A stretch of DNA of 64,000 nucleotides, from the NCBI GenBank assembly GCA_002786025.1, contig NHNW01000010.1, forward strand, positions 434,001 through 498,000. The letters are read 5' to 3'. The notes below the pieces were generated by a model that searched no databases, was not told the origin of the DNA, and was given only the letters and a program-made list of their open reading frames with translations. Every line of letters starts with the position of its first letter. The stretch's first letter is position 1. The position numbers and the translations under genes are program-made. The DNA is from Zasmidium citrigriseum. Taxonomy: Eukaryota; Ascomycota; Dothideomycetes; Mycosphaerellales; Mycosphaerellaceae. Below, piece after piece: positions 22,119 through 34,817 of this stretch.

Positions 22119-23966
22119 ATGGAGAATCATGACGGCGCCAACGGACGCGATGCGGAGGACGCTTACAATTACTACTTGTCGATCGACGACCATGCAGTGC
22201 AAGCCAAATTCCACAGCCTAGACAACCCCTCGAACCTGGACTCGTTGATGTACGCGGTGCAATCTACGGCAACAAGCAACTTTGTACTGGACTTCAGTGA
22301 CGATGCTGCGTGGGCAGGTTTCGATCTCTCGACAACTTCTGTCGAGGCACTGTTCGACCAAGAACGACCAGACGTGCTCAATACTCGCTGGTTGAACATC
22401 TGGTATCCTTTCCAGCACTGTCCGCTCATCGAGTTCCTCGCCAAACGATACGACTTCTCTCCCCGCTTACTTGCCTTGATGTCTTCCGATCCAAAGCAAC
22501 CAAGAAAGACGGCATCACGACGCTCCCCGCCTAAGCCAGACCGTAGCAAGTTCAAGAAGTTCTGGAGTCGAAGGTCCTCCTGGTCAGAAGACAACGAAGC
22601 CCTCGCAGACATCGACGAAATGTCCGAACACTCGTCTATCTCAAGCGTTGATTCCGTTGTTCGTGGCAATCTATATCGGATTGCTGACAATCTCTGGCAT
22701 TACGCATCGATCGATATGGGAAGACAGTACGTCTGCATCGGATTCAACTCACTGTACGGGACCAAACAACCGGCGAGCGGTGAAGACGACAGTCCTGGTC
22801 CTCTACCCCACTGCATGCGAGTCTGGACGTGGTTGTTACTATGCGAGGACAATACGATCATCTCCATCAATGAAGACCCGTTTCCATTCGCGGATGGCCA
22901 CTTGACAGCCTTCCAACATCGAGTGATGTCTGAGATTCGCCGCAATCTGGTCAACGTCTTTCGGTCCTTGTCGACAGTCCATGAGCAGCCTCTGCTATCT
23001 CACAATCCCTTGATGCTACTTCCAATCCGGGCGCGTCTTGGTGACACTCCCGAAGAGAGCGCTCATCGAGCCTCGGACGCTCCAGGATTGCTCTTCTATT
23101 ACCTGTTTGAGAACTGGCATAACAGCTATACTCGTAAGTGCCTCTCGACCCCTTCCTACTCCACCTCCTGACAGCCTTGCTTTCTAGTCGTAACCCGCAA
23201 AGAATCCCGCTACGGCATCGAACTCACGAACGTCCGCGCCGAAATGTTCTCCCTCCCCAAACTAATCCACATCGACCGCCTCGACACCATCGGCCGCGAA
23301 CTCGGAGTCCTGCGTCGTCACTACCAATCCTACACGCGCCTGATCGATCGTCTGCTCGAGCCACAATCCGCCACTGCCGCGTCATTGCAAAACTCCCAAG
23401 TCGTGAGCGCGGCGAGCCAGCTGAGTCTGGATACCGTTCGACCGGTGGTGGTGGAGAGGGAGAGTCTCATGGGCGTGAGTTTGAGCGGAGCCGCGAGGGT
23501 GAGGTTTAAGCGGCTGAGGGATTTGATTGAGTTGTATGCGTTGAGTGAGGTGGAGGAGTATGTCAAGGTGAAGGAGGGGTTGGTTGCTATGGTGAGTTGA
23601 ACTCATCCCCCTTTTCCTGTGGTGATGGTGTCGAGCTGACTTTGTCTTCCGTTCTAGAACTTCAACCTCATTGCCATCAAGCAATCTCTCGACGTGGATC
23701 GATTGACGAGGATCACGCTGTTGCTGACCAAGGCGACGATGTTGTTCTTGCCGGTGTCGTTGATGATGAGCTATTTCAGCACGCAGCTCATCGGGGTCGA
23801 GTACTCTGTGCAGACATTCTGGATCTCGTTCGCTGTGGTGTTCTTTTTGAGCTGGCTTGCGCTGTTCTTGTTTGGTTTGTTCAATGACAATGTACAGACA
23901 ACGGAAGTATTGAAGGGAATCTGGAAGGGAGTCAAGGTTCTGATGAAAAAGACGGGAGGTCGTTGA
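22119..23966 (+). CDS. CorA-like (MIT superfamily) membrane protein without a GMN motif
   Basis: Exons 22119..23133, 23188..23591 and 23658..23966 give 575 aa. A large soluble N-terminal part (residues about 60-460) resembles the CorA-like cytosolic domain of fungal members (WYPFQHCPLIEFLAKRYDFSPRLL, MRVWTWLLLCEDNTIISINE, DLIELYALSEVEEYV). Two membrane segments close to the end, LLLTKATMLFLPVSLMMSYF and FWISFAVVFFLSWLALFLFG, are the usual CorA pair. The loop after the first segment reads YFSTQLIG rather than the GMN signature needed for Mg2+ selection, so the transported ion, if any, is uncertain. A basic Ser-rich insert (about 125-150, KPDRSKFKKFWSRRSS) is specific to this subgroup. Confidence 0.83.
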
Positions 23967-24025
23967 GATTCGAAGAATGCATGCGGACTGGGCTTTGGCG
24001 CACTGGCTACTTGTGATAATTGCTT

Positions 24026-26192
24026 TCAATCATCTTCATCGTCGCTTCCGAAGATTGCTTTGAAAACCTCCTCGCCAGCCTTCTTCCCTTCCAAAGCCTC
24101 ATTCTTCTCCGCGTTGACCTCAGCTGGCTGTTCCCTCTTCATTCCAGGAGGTGGCTCAGGCCCTCCTTCAGTGCCACGAGATACGAATCCAGAAGCCTTG
24201 AAGTTCGCTTCCATCATCATTCGATCTATGCTCGATTGACTGACGATGTCAAGTCTTTTCGTCTCGTCAATCATCTGGCCTTCTGCGTCTGCCGCACTGC
24301 CAGGACCAACATTAGGAGGCGGCTTGACGTTGAACCTCTTGCAAAGCAACCTCGAGGGGTAGAACGGCTGCGTCGAGCGTGTCAAGGGTCCAAACATACC
24401 CATCTTGGCGGCCTTCTCTGCTGGATCCTCTTCTTTAACAGGCTGCTGGGGCGCGGCATCAGGCGCATCCGAAGCCAACTTTGGCCCGGCACTCGTCGAC
24501 GATGTGAAACGACTGGCCATAAATCCGGTTGCAGGCTTGAAGATTTCGGCGGCATCTGCGAACTCGCGCATTTCTCTTGCCCATTCGTCGACCTTGAGTG
24601 ATTGCGGTCGGGAAGGCAAATTAGATTGTAAACCAGCACTCAGCTCAAGAAAGTACTGATATCGGTCTCGCTTGTCTTCATCTTCTGCGTAGGGCATCCA
24701 TGCGGTCTTCCCACGATGCAACGCAGCTGCGGCTGTTTGCTTGTCCAATCGAGGAACGAGATCCCACATGGAACGTTGCTTCTCCGCAGCACTCTTCTCG
24801 TAACCCTCAGGAGCGCTCTCGCCTAGAGCCCGGGGGAGGTCGGTTTTGCCAGTCGCAGCGGCGAGCCGGTCTCTAGCTTCTGGCTTCATGAAGTCGAAGA
24901 TGGACTTTCCAGGCAACTGTTGCTCTCCTAGAAGAGCTGCTCGTGACCTTGAATCCATGGTCGAAAGCTTTGCAGCGTCCGCGGTTGACTGGTAAGGTGT
25001 GCTAGATTCTGTCGCAGACGAGCCCTGCTTAGCAGGCTTCCAATCGGTAGGTACAGTAGGTGGAGGATACTTGTTGTCGTCCGATATTGTCAAGGCTGCT
25101 GTAGCAAGGACAAATCCATCAAGAGGTAGTCGTCCGTCATGGCATTTCCGGAAGTTTGAGACGTTGGCTGTTCGCTGGGCAAGCTTCTTGGACGCGACTG
25201 TTGGCTTCACCACATTTTGACTGGAACTGCTGGCCGAGAGCAAGCCCTTCTTCTTCTTCCTGTCTGCGCCGATGATCTTGTTGTAGCTGATCTTCGGACC
25301 GACTGAGAAGTGGTCCTCTTCGTCAGATCCATCATCGTTCAGGACACCCACCCCAAAGCCCGACTTTTTCAAAGGCTTTGGCTTCGTCAATACCTTGGAA
25401 CGGTTCGCACGAAGGATCCTGGCGTCGTCTCCACTATCCTCGTCCTCGTCTCGCGTGGCGCCTTTATTGAGATCCTCAAGTCGACCCTCTCCAGCAAAAC
25501 CCAAGCCTTTGCGATCGATCTTTCTGACGAAGCTGATCAATCGAGAGTTCTCAGGAGCAAATAGGTGTGTCTCCCCCGATTTGTCGCCCTTCGCTCGTCT
25601 TCTGACCTTTGGACCAATGCCTTGACCTTGTCTCCATCCCATCCGTTGAAGCAACTTCACACCTTTTGTCTCTCCCGTGGTTTTGAAGAGGTCAGAGAAC
25701 ATGCCCCTGCTGCCACTCTCTCCCTCCGCGCCACCCAAGCCTGCGAAGGCATGTTGTGTCTCGAGCTTCTGGGCTTCTGCTTGCTCTGCGAGGTCCTCAT
25801 CGTCCATAAAGTCCTCCGCCTTCTGCTCGCGGGGTTTGCCATCTTGTTGGTCCTTGGCACGGTTTGATCGAGACGAGACAAAGGTGCTCGGGGTCCATCC
25901 CTCTTTGGAGCCGACGGTGTTGAAGTAGCTAAGAGTGTTGTAAGCATTTGCTCAGTCGCGACTAGTTGTAAGCAACGTACCCTGCACTGAAGCCTCCCGT
26001 GAATGCACCGTGTAATCGTTTTCTTCCGCGCTCATCCGTCACCTCCTGCTTCCACACGGGCACGTAGCTGCCGTCATCGCGGGCCTGGGGGTCATATGGC
26101 GGCAGCGGGGTGCCATAGAGGGCGAAGGGAGCGTGTTGGGGCGGACCAGTGGCATCGGCCTCGAAGGCGGCCCTGGAGCGCTTGTAGGACAT
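24026..26192 (-). CDS. G-patch domain protein, GPATCH1-like splicing factor
   Basis: Exons, complement of 24026..25928 and 25981..26192, give 704 aa. It begins with the GPATCH1-type N-terminal domain ([40 protein letters not shown]), then a G-patch near residue 170 ([20 protein letters not shown]), then [18 protein letters not shown], and a long helical, charged C-terminus. GPATCH1 proteins join catalytic spliceosomes and help DEAH helicases through the G-patch. The single intron falls after FSAG, close to the N-terminus. Head-to-head with the kinase gene across 849 bp. Confidence 0.88.
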
Positions 26193-27041
26193 CTTAGCCT
26201 GCGTTCGTGGCCAGCATTGAGATACTCTGCGTCTTGGCTCGGGATGTGGGTCTTACCTAGCCGTGGGGTGTCATTCACCTGATGTTCGTGAATTGTGCAT
26301 GTGAACAAGGCTGGTCAAGAAGACGAGCTTGGCAACTGGATATGACGCAGGTGAATCTCGAAGAGTGAGACGCAGGATTGAGCACATGTAAGAGCTTGCG
26401 GTGGATGTGAAGATTAGCGTTTCCCGGCGCTGGGGATTCGTGATTCGTGATGAGAGAACGCCAACACTGGACTGCACTACCAGGCCACGCCAATCGCGCG
26501 ACACCTCCACGCAGCAGCACGTTCGGTCTGATTACCTCTCCACTACCACCGTCAGCCGCAGCCAGCAACGCTCCAGAAACACCAACGTCGTCAGTTCTTC
26601 GGCATCGGGCGTGGGATCTATATACAGCAGCCAGTCTGACCCTGGCGCGTGAACCTTCGTCTGCCGGCAACGAACGCACGCGAGGCGAGATCGCCGGCTG
26701 CTCCAGTCAAGCAGTGCAGTGCTGTGCTGTGACCTCCAACAGCAGCTGTGCCTTCGCCCGACCATCACCGCCGCCGCCCAACAACCACACCACCACCGCC
26801 GAACAGCCCACCGGACGCACATTGCTGCCTCATGCGGCTCGCTCGCCGTCCGTCTGCCACGTCGTGAGGCTCTGGGCGCGCTGCCTCCGCCGTGCTCGCA
26901 GCTCCGTCCCGCAGCAACATCGCCCGTCGCGCCCCTGGGTCCGCCCGCTGGACTGGACGTTTGGCCCTGTAACGTTGTTTCAAGCCCACCCCCGAATCCA
27001 TACCCACCTGCACATCCCGCAGCGCCTGCAGCATCAGGAGC
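26193..27041. other. Divergent promoter and long 5' region of the kinase gene
   Basis: GC-rich region with Pro/Ala/Arg-rich open frames on several strands. These look like composition artefacts: long frames in all directions and no domain. It is probably promoter plus the kinase 5' UTR. Confidence 0.5.
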
Positions 27042-30000
27042 ATGTCGGCGGCGGCTCCTCGCCGTCAGCACGCCTACGATCCGCCCTCCGACCGCGACCG
27101 CCCCCACCGCGCCGCCAGCACCTCACATCGCTCCACTGCTGCTCCTTCCTCGCCGCGCCGGTCCATGTCCACATCGCAGCAGCCCTCCTCGCACAGCCGC
27201 ACCCCGTCCTCCAATCTCGACAAGGTCGCTCGCCATGACTTTGAGCAGACCAACGTCGCTCACCCCGACACCTCTCGCAGGAGCGAATCGCGCGATCAGC
27301 CCATGAATGGATCTAGTGCACACCCACCCCGTGCCGACAGCATGCGGGCTCCGGCCTCTCATGCGCGCACGCAATCGCGCTACAACGATCAACCCACCCC
27401 GGCACCCGCACCGCACATGTCAGAATCGAGATCAGGCAACACCCAGAACCTAAGGCGGCGCACGACCATTGATGCCACCACCGGGCATTGGGAACTGGGC
27501 AAGACGGTGGGCGCGGGGAGCATGGGCAAGGTCAAGCTGGCGAGGAACAAGGAAACCGGCGAGCAGGTGGCAGTGAAGATAGTACCACGCCAGAGCTCGG
27601 AGGGAGAGCATCGTACGCCGCAGGAACGAGAGCGTGCCGATCACAGCAAGGAGATTCGAACGGCGAGAGAGGCGGCCATTGTGACTCTGGTCGATCATCC
27701 GTATATCTGCGGCATGCGAGATGTCGTACGAACGAACTACCACTGGTATATGCTCTTCGAATACGTGAATGGAGGCCAGATGCTCGACTATATCATCAGT
27801 CATGGCCGGCTAAAGGAGAAGCAAGCCCGCAAGTTCGGGCGTCAGATTGCGAGTGCATTGGACTACTGTCATCGAAACAGTATTGTGCACCGCGACCTGA
27901 AGATCGAGAACATCCTGATCAGCAAGACCGGCGACATCAAGATTATTGACTTTGGTCTATCGAATTTGTTCAGCCCGCGCAACCACCTCAAGACTTTCTG
28001 CGGCAGTCTATACTTCGCGGCACCGGAGCTTCTTCAAGCAAAACAATACACAGGCCCGGAGGTAGATGTGTGGAGCTTTGGCATTGTTTTGTACGTCCTG
28101 GTGTGCGGCAAAGTGCCATTCGACGACCAGAGTATGCCGCAGCTCCACGCCAAGATTAAGAAGGGCGTAGTTGAGTATCCTCCCTGGCTCAGTCCTGGTA
28201 AGTGTGCTGGTGATTGATTGTAACCGTTTGCTGACGCTGTCCAGAATGTCGTAGCCTGATAGCTCGCATGTTGACTACCAATCCACATGACCGCGCAACA
28301 CTCCACGAGATCATGAACCATCCTTGGATGACAAAGGGCTTCAATGGACCTCCCGATAACTACCTTCCGTTGAGAAAACCGATCCAGCTTCCGTTGGATC
28401 CAGAAGTCGTCGACAAGATGACTGGCTTCGATTTTGGAGATGCAGAAACGATCACATCGCAGCTGACGAGGGTCATTGAATCCGAAGACTACCAGCGTGC
28501 CATCCGGCTGCAAGAGAAACGACAACACCAGCAAGTCCAGGATACTGACCAGAAGCGAGGTGTTTTTGGCTTCTACAAGCGACGAAGTTCAACAACGAGC
28601 AGAGACACGCTCAATACGCCATCGAGCGAAGCAGTCCAGCTTGGTTCGGACCCAATCAATGCATTCCATCCGTTAATATCGATCTACTACTTGGCAATGG
28701 AGAAGCAAGAAAGGGAGGCCAGAGAAAAGAATCCGGGCGCATTCGCCTTGCCAACGAGCCCAGGCGAGAAGCCACTGCAGATGCCTGATCTGGCTCCACC
28801 AGAGGCAGCCGTGACCAACACATCAACGTATGAGATGGCAGGTGAGAAGCCTACTGGTGGCAGATCCAGGCCTCGCGCACGAACACACGGCGAAGACGAT
28901 GTCACTCAGGACCTGAAGAATGTCAACCTGAACAACACCCCCACCCAACCCACTATCGTGGAGCCTGCTGCAGAGCAAAAACCATCAGGCCATGCCAGAA
29001 AGGAGAGTGCGGCTGCTGGGTTGTTACGACGCTTCAGCAAACGCGAGAAAGGAGAGCGTCCAAGCCACCCACCGCCTGCCCTTGCGAACTACAACACCAA
29101 CGAAACACCGAGGAAGAGCTTCAGTATGCGACGTACAAGGGAGCCCAGCCAGACGAGGGATACAAGCAGACCGGAGACGGCTGCTAGCAAGCAGAGCGAA
29201 TTGTTGACACCTCCTCTGGGCGATGCGAGTAACGAACGCAAGCGATCGCATGGACTGGGGAGATCTATCAGCGTCAATTCGAGTGACATGAGGAGGCGCT
29301 TGACTAGGCGTGGCGCCTCTGAAGGCTCGTCCATGAGACCTCCCATGACTCCTTCGGCCAGCACAGATCGTAAAGTGTCCTTTGACCAGAGCAGCAGCAT
29401 TAGGGAACCTGCGTCTGATGTCGAAACCTCACGACCGCAGACCACTCTGAACACCCGCGCCAGATCTATGGGACATGCCCGGAAAGAGAGCATGCAAGTG
29501 CGCCGTGCACGCCGACAGGAGGCTCGCACATCTGATGTACCGGAAGAGACGGACCAGGAAATGATGGATGAGATGGACAAGGAGAATGGCGCCGGCAGTC
29601 CATCCGGCATGAAGCCAGTCTACCTCAAGGGCCTGTTCAGTGTGTCCACCACGAGTAACAAGCCATTGAGCTTCATACGCTCCGACATTATTCGGGTACT
29701 ACGAGAACTGGGCGTGGAGTATCGAGAGATCAAGGGCGGATTCGCATGCAAGCATGCACCGAGCATCATGCCGAAGCCCAGTGGAGAAGATGCCGCACCA
29801 TCAGGCGGCCAGGCGCTCAGCCCACCATTGGATGGCGGCCATCGACGTAAGATCAGCTTTGGTGGATTCCGAGATCGTATGAACGGTGAAAAGGAATCGC
29901 AGCCACCCAGTGGACCTCGCCACAAAGCCAGCTACACCAACTCTGAGGAAGAGTCGGAGGAGGAACCGCCAACTTCTCATCCTCGTCCTTCCATGTCGCG

Positions 30001-30187
30001 GCCTGCTGGAGAGACGAGCACGCATGTGCAGTCCGATCTAGGGGGCGACTTGACGCTGCGATTCGAGATAGTCGTCGTCAAGGTGCCCCTCCTGAGCCTC
30101 CATGGCATTCAGTTCAAGAAGGTGGAGGGCGGCACATGGCAGTACAAGAACATGGCACAAAAGATCCTCAACGAGTTGAAGTTATAG
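27042..30187 (+). CDS. kin1: KIN1/MARK-type serine/threonine protein kinase with KA1 domain
   Basis: Exons 27042..28197 and 28245..30187 (47-nt intron) give 1032 aa. A Ser/Pro/Arg-rich disordered head (1-148) is followed by the kinase domain (about 149-430): P-loop [11 protein letters not shown], catalytic loop [16 protein letters not shown], activation loop [16 protein letters not shown] with a T-loop Thr of the kind phosphorylated by LKB1-like kinases. The long middle region is Ser/Arg-rich. The last 100 residues are a KA1 domain ([38 protein letters not shown]), which binds acidic phospholipids. In yeasts Kin1/Kin2 regulate exocytosis, polarity and the ER stress response. The gene symbol rests on this domain layout. 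Confidence 0.9.
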
Positions 30188-30829
30188 CGCGGACAGGGGC
30201 TGGACCTCGTCCAGTGAAGACAGGTTGACTTTTTCGTTTGTCGGATTCCGGCTTGCATTTGACTATTAGCATTCGACATGGAGCGAGTTCTTTCGAGGGA
30301 AGCGGAGTTATTCAGCATGACTTTGGGAAGGAGTCAAAGCGCACGCAATGCCATGGATTGTTCTTGACGCGCTCACGGCCTGCTGGTGAGCCATGGAGGG
30401 AACTGAGGATTGTGGAAAATAGTAGCGAGCATTTCATTAGCGAAAGAAATGTGTATGTGCGATTTGGAAAGGCGTAACATTACTCTCCCTTCAACCAACC
30501 TATCACTACTTGTACTTCGCTTCTGTCTATCTCTCGAGCAGCTGAAGTTGGGCTGCGGTCTTGGCAATGAGCTCAGGAAGCACAGCACTGACTTCGACTT
30601 GCCGTGAGCTCTCATCCGCTTGTGATTTTACTTGTCCAGTCTTTCCCTCACCACCCCATCTCTGGCCCCTCGCGTGACCATTCTGCGCCGCTCTCACCAC
30701 CACTCGCGACATTGAGGCAACCGCCGCCCGACGTTGACCAAGTTTTCGCACATACCGGCGGATGTGTCGATAGCGCACTGTCACGAGCCCACCACTTGAG
30801 CGCCCCTCCTCCCACCTCTACCCGCAACG
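30188..30829. other. Intergenic gap
   Basis: 3' flank of the kinase gene and promoter of naa15. No gene was seen. Confidence 0.5.
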
Positions 30830-33456
30830 ATGGCGGCCAACAACCAAGTGCTTCCTTCCAAGGAGGGCTCGTTGTTCCGCCATCTCGTCCAGAACTACGA
30901 GTCCAAGCAATACAAGAAAGGACTGAAGGCTGCCGAGCAGATCCTGAAGAAATTCCCCAACCATGGCGACACTCAGGCAATGAAGGCGCTCATATTGAAC
31001 AACCAAGGAAAGCAAGATGAGGCATTTGAGCTATGTAAGCTCGCTCTCAAGAACTCGATGAAGTCGCATGTCTGCTGGCACGTGTACGGCTTGCTCTATC
31101 GAAGTGTTAAGAACTACGAAGAGGCAATCAAAGCGTACCGGTTTGCGCTCAAGCTCGATCCGGAGAGCCAACAGATACAGCGGGACTTGGCCTTGCTACA
31201 GGTTCAGATGCGAGATTATGCAGGCTTCGCGCAGAGTCGTAACACGATGCTGCAGGCAAGGCCGCAAATACGACAGAACTGGACAGCATTGGCAGTTGCT
31301 TTACATCTGAATGGAGAATTGGACAAGGCCGAGAATGTGCTACATCGTTACGAGGAGACCTTGAAGCACCCGCCGTCCAAGAACGACATCGAGCATGCCG
31401 AGTCTGTTCTGTACAAGAACATGATCATTGCAGAGTCTGGAGAGGTCCAGCGCGCTCTAGAGCATCTGGAATCGATTTCGAAGAATGCGTTGGATCGGAC
31501 GTCAGTAATGGAGCTCAGGGCAGACTACCTGTTGAGGCTGGACAAGAAAGAGGAAGCAGAAAAGGCATACCGAGCGCTATTGGATCGAAATGCAGAGAAA
31601 CGAGCATACTACGAGGGTCTGGAGAAGGCAATGGGACTGGATAAGTCAAAGAGCGAAGACCACGAGAAGCTCAGAGAGTTGTACCAGTCCTACGCAGACA
31701 AGAGCCAACGCATTGACGCTGCGAGACGGATACCGCTGGACTTCCTAGAAGGCGACGCGTTCCGACAACACGCGGATAGCTACCTACGGAGGATGTTCGC
31801 CAAGGGCGTGCCTAGCACATTCGCGAATGTCAAGCAGCTCTATTCCGATCCTTCGAAGCTCAAAACAATCCAGGAGCTCGTGGAAGGATATGCATCCGAA
31901 GAACCACAGGCAAATGGCGGCGCGGAGAAGTCTGAGGCTAACGGCAGTACCGACGGCTCACACAAGGTGAACGGAGTCAACAAAGCCAACGACTGGGCAC
32001 TCAGCGTGAACTATTTCTTGGCCCAGCACTACAACTACTATGTGTCCCGGGATCTTGCGAAAGCTCAGAAGTACATCGAGAAGGCCATCTCACTCAACCC
32101 CTCCAAGACCGACTATACCTACCACATGACACAAGCACGGATATACAAGAACCAGGGCGACGTCGCAGCAGCTTCAAAAGCGATGAACGAGGCCAGGGAA
32201 ATGGACCTCAAAGATCGATACATCAATACCAAGTGCGCCAAGTATCAGCTCCGGAACGATGAGAACGATTCAGCGATCAACACCATGGGTCTGTTCACTC
32301 GAAAGGAAGCTGTAGGTGGTCCGCTTGGCGACCTGTTGGAGATGCAGTGCGTGTGGTTCATCACCGAGGACGGCGAATCGTATCTCAGGCAAGGCAAGCT
32401 GAGTCTGGCATTGAAGCGATTCAAAGCAGTCTACGACATCTTCGACGTCTGGTATGAGGATCAGTTCGACTTCCACAGCTTCAGTCTGCGAAAGGGTATG
32501 GTCAGAGCTTACATTGACATGATCAGATGGGAGGACAAGCTGAGAGAACACCCCTTCTTCACTCGGGCGGCACTTTCAGCTATCAGAACGTACTTGATGC
32601 TGCACGACACACCTGAGCTCGCTACGGGCAAGCAGACTAACGGCGCAGGCGGTGAGAACGCTGCTGAGAGAAAGAAGGCCGCTAAGAAGGCGAAGAAAGA
32701 GGCTGAAAAGGCCGAGGCAGAACGAAAACTTGCCGCTGCAAAGAAGGCACAACCAAAGGCGGACGAGGACGGCACCACGAAGAAGGAAGATCCCGATCCA
32801 CAAGGTCTGGAGCTGTTGAAGACCGACAAGCCACTCGAGGAGGCGATGAAGTACTTGACGCCATTGCTAGAGCTCAGTCCGAAGAACATCGACGGGCAAA
32901 TAGCTGGCTTTGAGGTCTACATTCGGCGGAGTGAGTTACCCCATCACATCAACCCCTACTTTACTGCGACGCTGACATGTTTGAAACAGAAAAGTACCTC
33001 CCTGCCCTCAAGTGTCTGCTTGCCGCCTACAGCATCGAACCCAACCACCCGAAGTGCCACGAACTCGGCGGACGCTTTAAGATGGCCATCGACAGCCTTC
33101 CGGAGCCTTTGCCCAAGCAGTCTCAGGACGTCATCCAGGAGCTGTATCTCTCCAAGCTCAGCCCGAAATCATTACAGGAATGTAATGAGGAGTACCTCGA
33201 ATCTCACAAGCAGAGCGCGCCCCACGTGCAGTCAGTGGTGCGATTCCGACATATCCTCAAACCCGGCGAGGCGGAGACGAAGTCGCGAGGTGCAACGGAA
33301 CTGCAGTCGACACTGGACCTACCCAGCACTTCGATACGCGACGCCCAGGAAGGCCTGGAGCTGCTCGCTGAGATCCAAGCTGGTGATGATGCGAAGAAGG
33401 CCTACATCGAGGCCGCGCACAAGCGATGGCCCGAGGCGACGGCATTCAAGGCTTGA
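30830..33456 (+). CDS. naa15: NatA N-terminal acetyltransferase auxiliary subunit Naa15/Nat1
   Basis: Exons 30830..32930 and 32990..33456 give 855 aa. It starts LPSKEGSLFRHLVQNYESKQ and has TPR repeats along most of its length (QYKKGLKAAEQILKKFPNHG, WHVYGLLYRSVKNYEEAIKA, YRFALKLDPESQQIQRDLAL), then a Lys/Glu/Ala coiled segment (about 605-645, RKKAAKKAKKEAEKAEAERK), and the conserved end KKYLPALKCLLAAYSIEPNH. Naa15 anchors the catalytic Naa10 to the ribosome and co-translationally acetylates Ala, Ser, Thr and similar N-termini. The last intron is placed by frame: an unspliced reading leaves the family pattern after YIRR. Confidence 0.95.
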
Positions 33457-33629
33457 TTTGACGATGTATGAAGATGTGTTCTGAAAAGTGTATGCATAAG
33501 CAAAAAGCGTTGGGATTGGGGCCCAGCGTGCGACTTCGCTCTTCTCTTGAAATAGATGTAGGGTATCTATGCATAGCGACGGGGAGACAGAAAAAAGTGA
33601 AGAAGAGAGACTCTTCCTAATGAGAGCTT

Positions 33630-34583
33630 CTATGCATCCTCCACTTCCATCTCTGCTCCCGCCGTATCTTGTGAATCGCCAAAGAAACCTTCAATTGTGA
33701 AGGGCTTAGCCAATTGGGAGACGATTTGCACTTCGCCCTTGTTTGATGCGGCGTTCGATGCTTGAGGAGGGACCTGTTGGAGTGCTGGCAGCTTCATTCT
33801 CTCCTCGTTCAGGTCGCTAAGGATAGTGAGAGCGGCTGCATTCAGATTGGGTACGCCGCGTCTGCCCAGACGTCCTCGCTTTCTTGCCACATCAACCAGA
33901 AGTCTCGTGGTGGTGTCGCTACCGGCTGTGACAAGCGGAGGCAGTTGATAGTAATCCAACATCTGCTGGATTCCCTCTTGCGTTTGCTGGAGTCGTTCGA
34001 CGAGAGCGGAGACAGCTTTGATCGGGTCGGCAAGTGCCTGCTTCGGCAGAGCTTTCTTGGCCGGCTCCGCAGTCGCAGTCTTCTTCTTCTTATCCTCAAA
34101 ACCCGCGAACTCTTCCTCGTCCTCCTCATCCTCGCTATCCTCCTCCTCATCATCCCGCTGATACGTCTTCGCCCTCGCCTGCGCACTAGCCACAAGCGCA
34201 GCCATAGGATTCGTATCCTCCTCCATCTCATCGCCCTCACTCCCCTCCTCCTCCTCAACATCCACCAACTCCTCGTCCTCATCATCCTCTTCCTCAACAA
34301 CATCCCCCTTCACTTTCTTCCCCTCCCTCTGCGCCCTCGCCACCTCCCTCCGCCTCTCCTGCTCCTCAATCTTCTTCCTCTTGCTCTCCTCAATCTCCGC
34401 CAACACCTTATCCTTGTACGGGAACAAGTTGGGGATTCCCGGGTCTTTCTTTAACCGCGACCGCCATTGTGGGTTCTTTTTCGCTTCTTTGCGGCTTTTG
34501 CGTTGTTTTGCTGCGGAGGCTTTTTCGATTTTGTGTCGGAGGCGCACGGGGACGCGTTTGGATTTGGGTTTGCCGACTTTCAT
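33630..34583 (-). CDS. Nug1/GNL3L-like nucleolar protein lacking the GTPase domain
   Basis: Single open frame, 317 aa. It starts with the GN3L/Grn1 region of Nug1/nucleostemin GTPases (KPKSKRVPVRLRHKIEKASA, KDPGIPNLFPYKDKVL), continues with a charged acidic stretch (NPMAALVASAQARAKTY, then runs of Glu/Asp), and ends with the region that normally follows the GTPase domain (PKQALADPIKAVSALVERL, VARKRGRLGRRGVPNLNAAA, AKPFTIEGFFG). The circularly permuted GTPase domain of about 200 residues that lies between in full-length Nug1 (about 550 aa), with its NKxD, P-loop and DTPG-like motifs, is absent. The DNA has no room for it as an exon. Nug1 works in 60S pre-ribosome assembly. This copy may be a domain-deletion paralogue or an assembly error. 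Confidence 0.78.
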   Translation of the reverse strand: MKVGKPKSKRVPVRLRHKIEKASAAKQRKSRKEAKKNPQWRSRLKKDPGIPNLFPYKDKVLAEIEESKRKKIEEQERRREVARAQREGKKVKGDVVEEEDDEDEELVDVEEEEGSEGDEMEEDTNPMAALVASAQARAKTYQRDDEEEDSEDEEDEEEFAGFEDKKKKTATAEPAKKALPKQALADPIKAVSALVERLQQTQEGIQQMLDYYQLPPLVTAGSDTTTRLLVDVARKRGRLGRRGVPNLNAAALTILSDLNEERMKLPALQQVPPQASNAASNKGEVQIVSQLAKPFTIEGFFGDSQDTAGAEMEVEDA

Positions 34584-34817
34584 TTTGGATGGTGTGTTGT
34601 GTTGGTGGTAGGTGGGTGGGGAGGAGGAGGGTCTGGGAAATTTTGAGGAATTTGGAGAGGAAGTCGCGGTTGCGCTAGCGGGGTGAGCTTAATCATTTAG
34701 CGAGAAAGTCTAATTTGCAAGGCTGGGCCGCTCGATGCTGGGATTGCTGGATAGCCTACGATGATCAATCAGGAAAGGGAGTGAGACGGAAACTCGTGGA
34801 TCTTAATACTAAATATC

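Noticed and set aside
26447..27306. Overlapping Pro/Ala/Arg-rich frames upstream of the kinase
   Set aside because: Several frames on both strands are open at once because of GC-rich composition; no domain and no link to the kinase frame.
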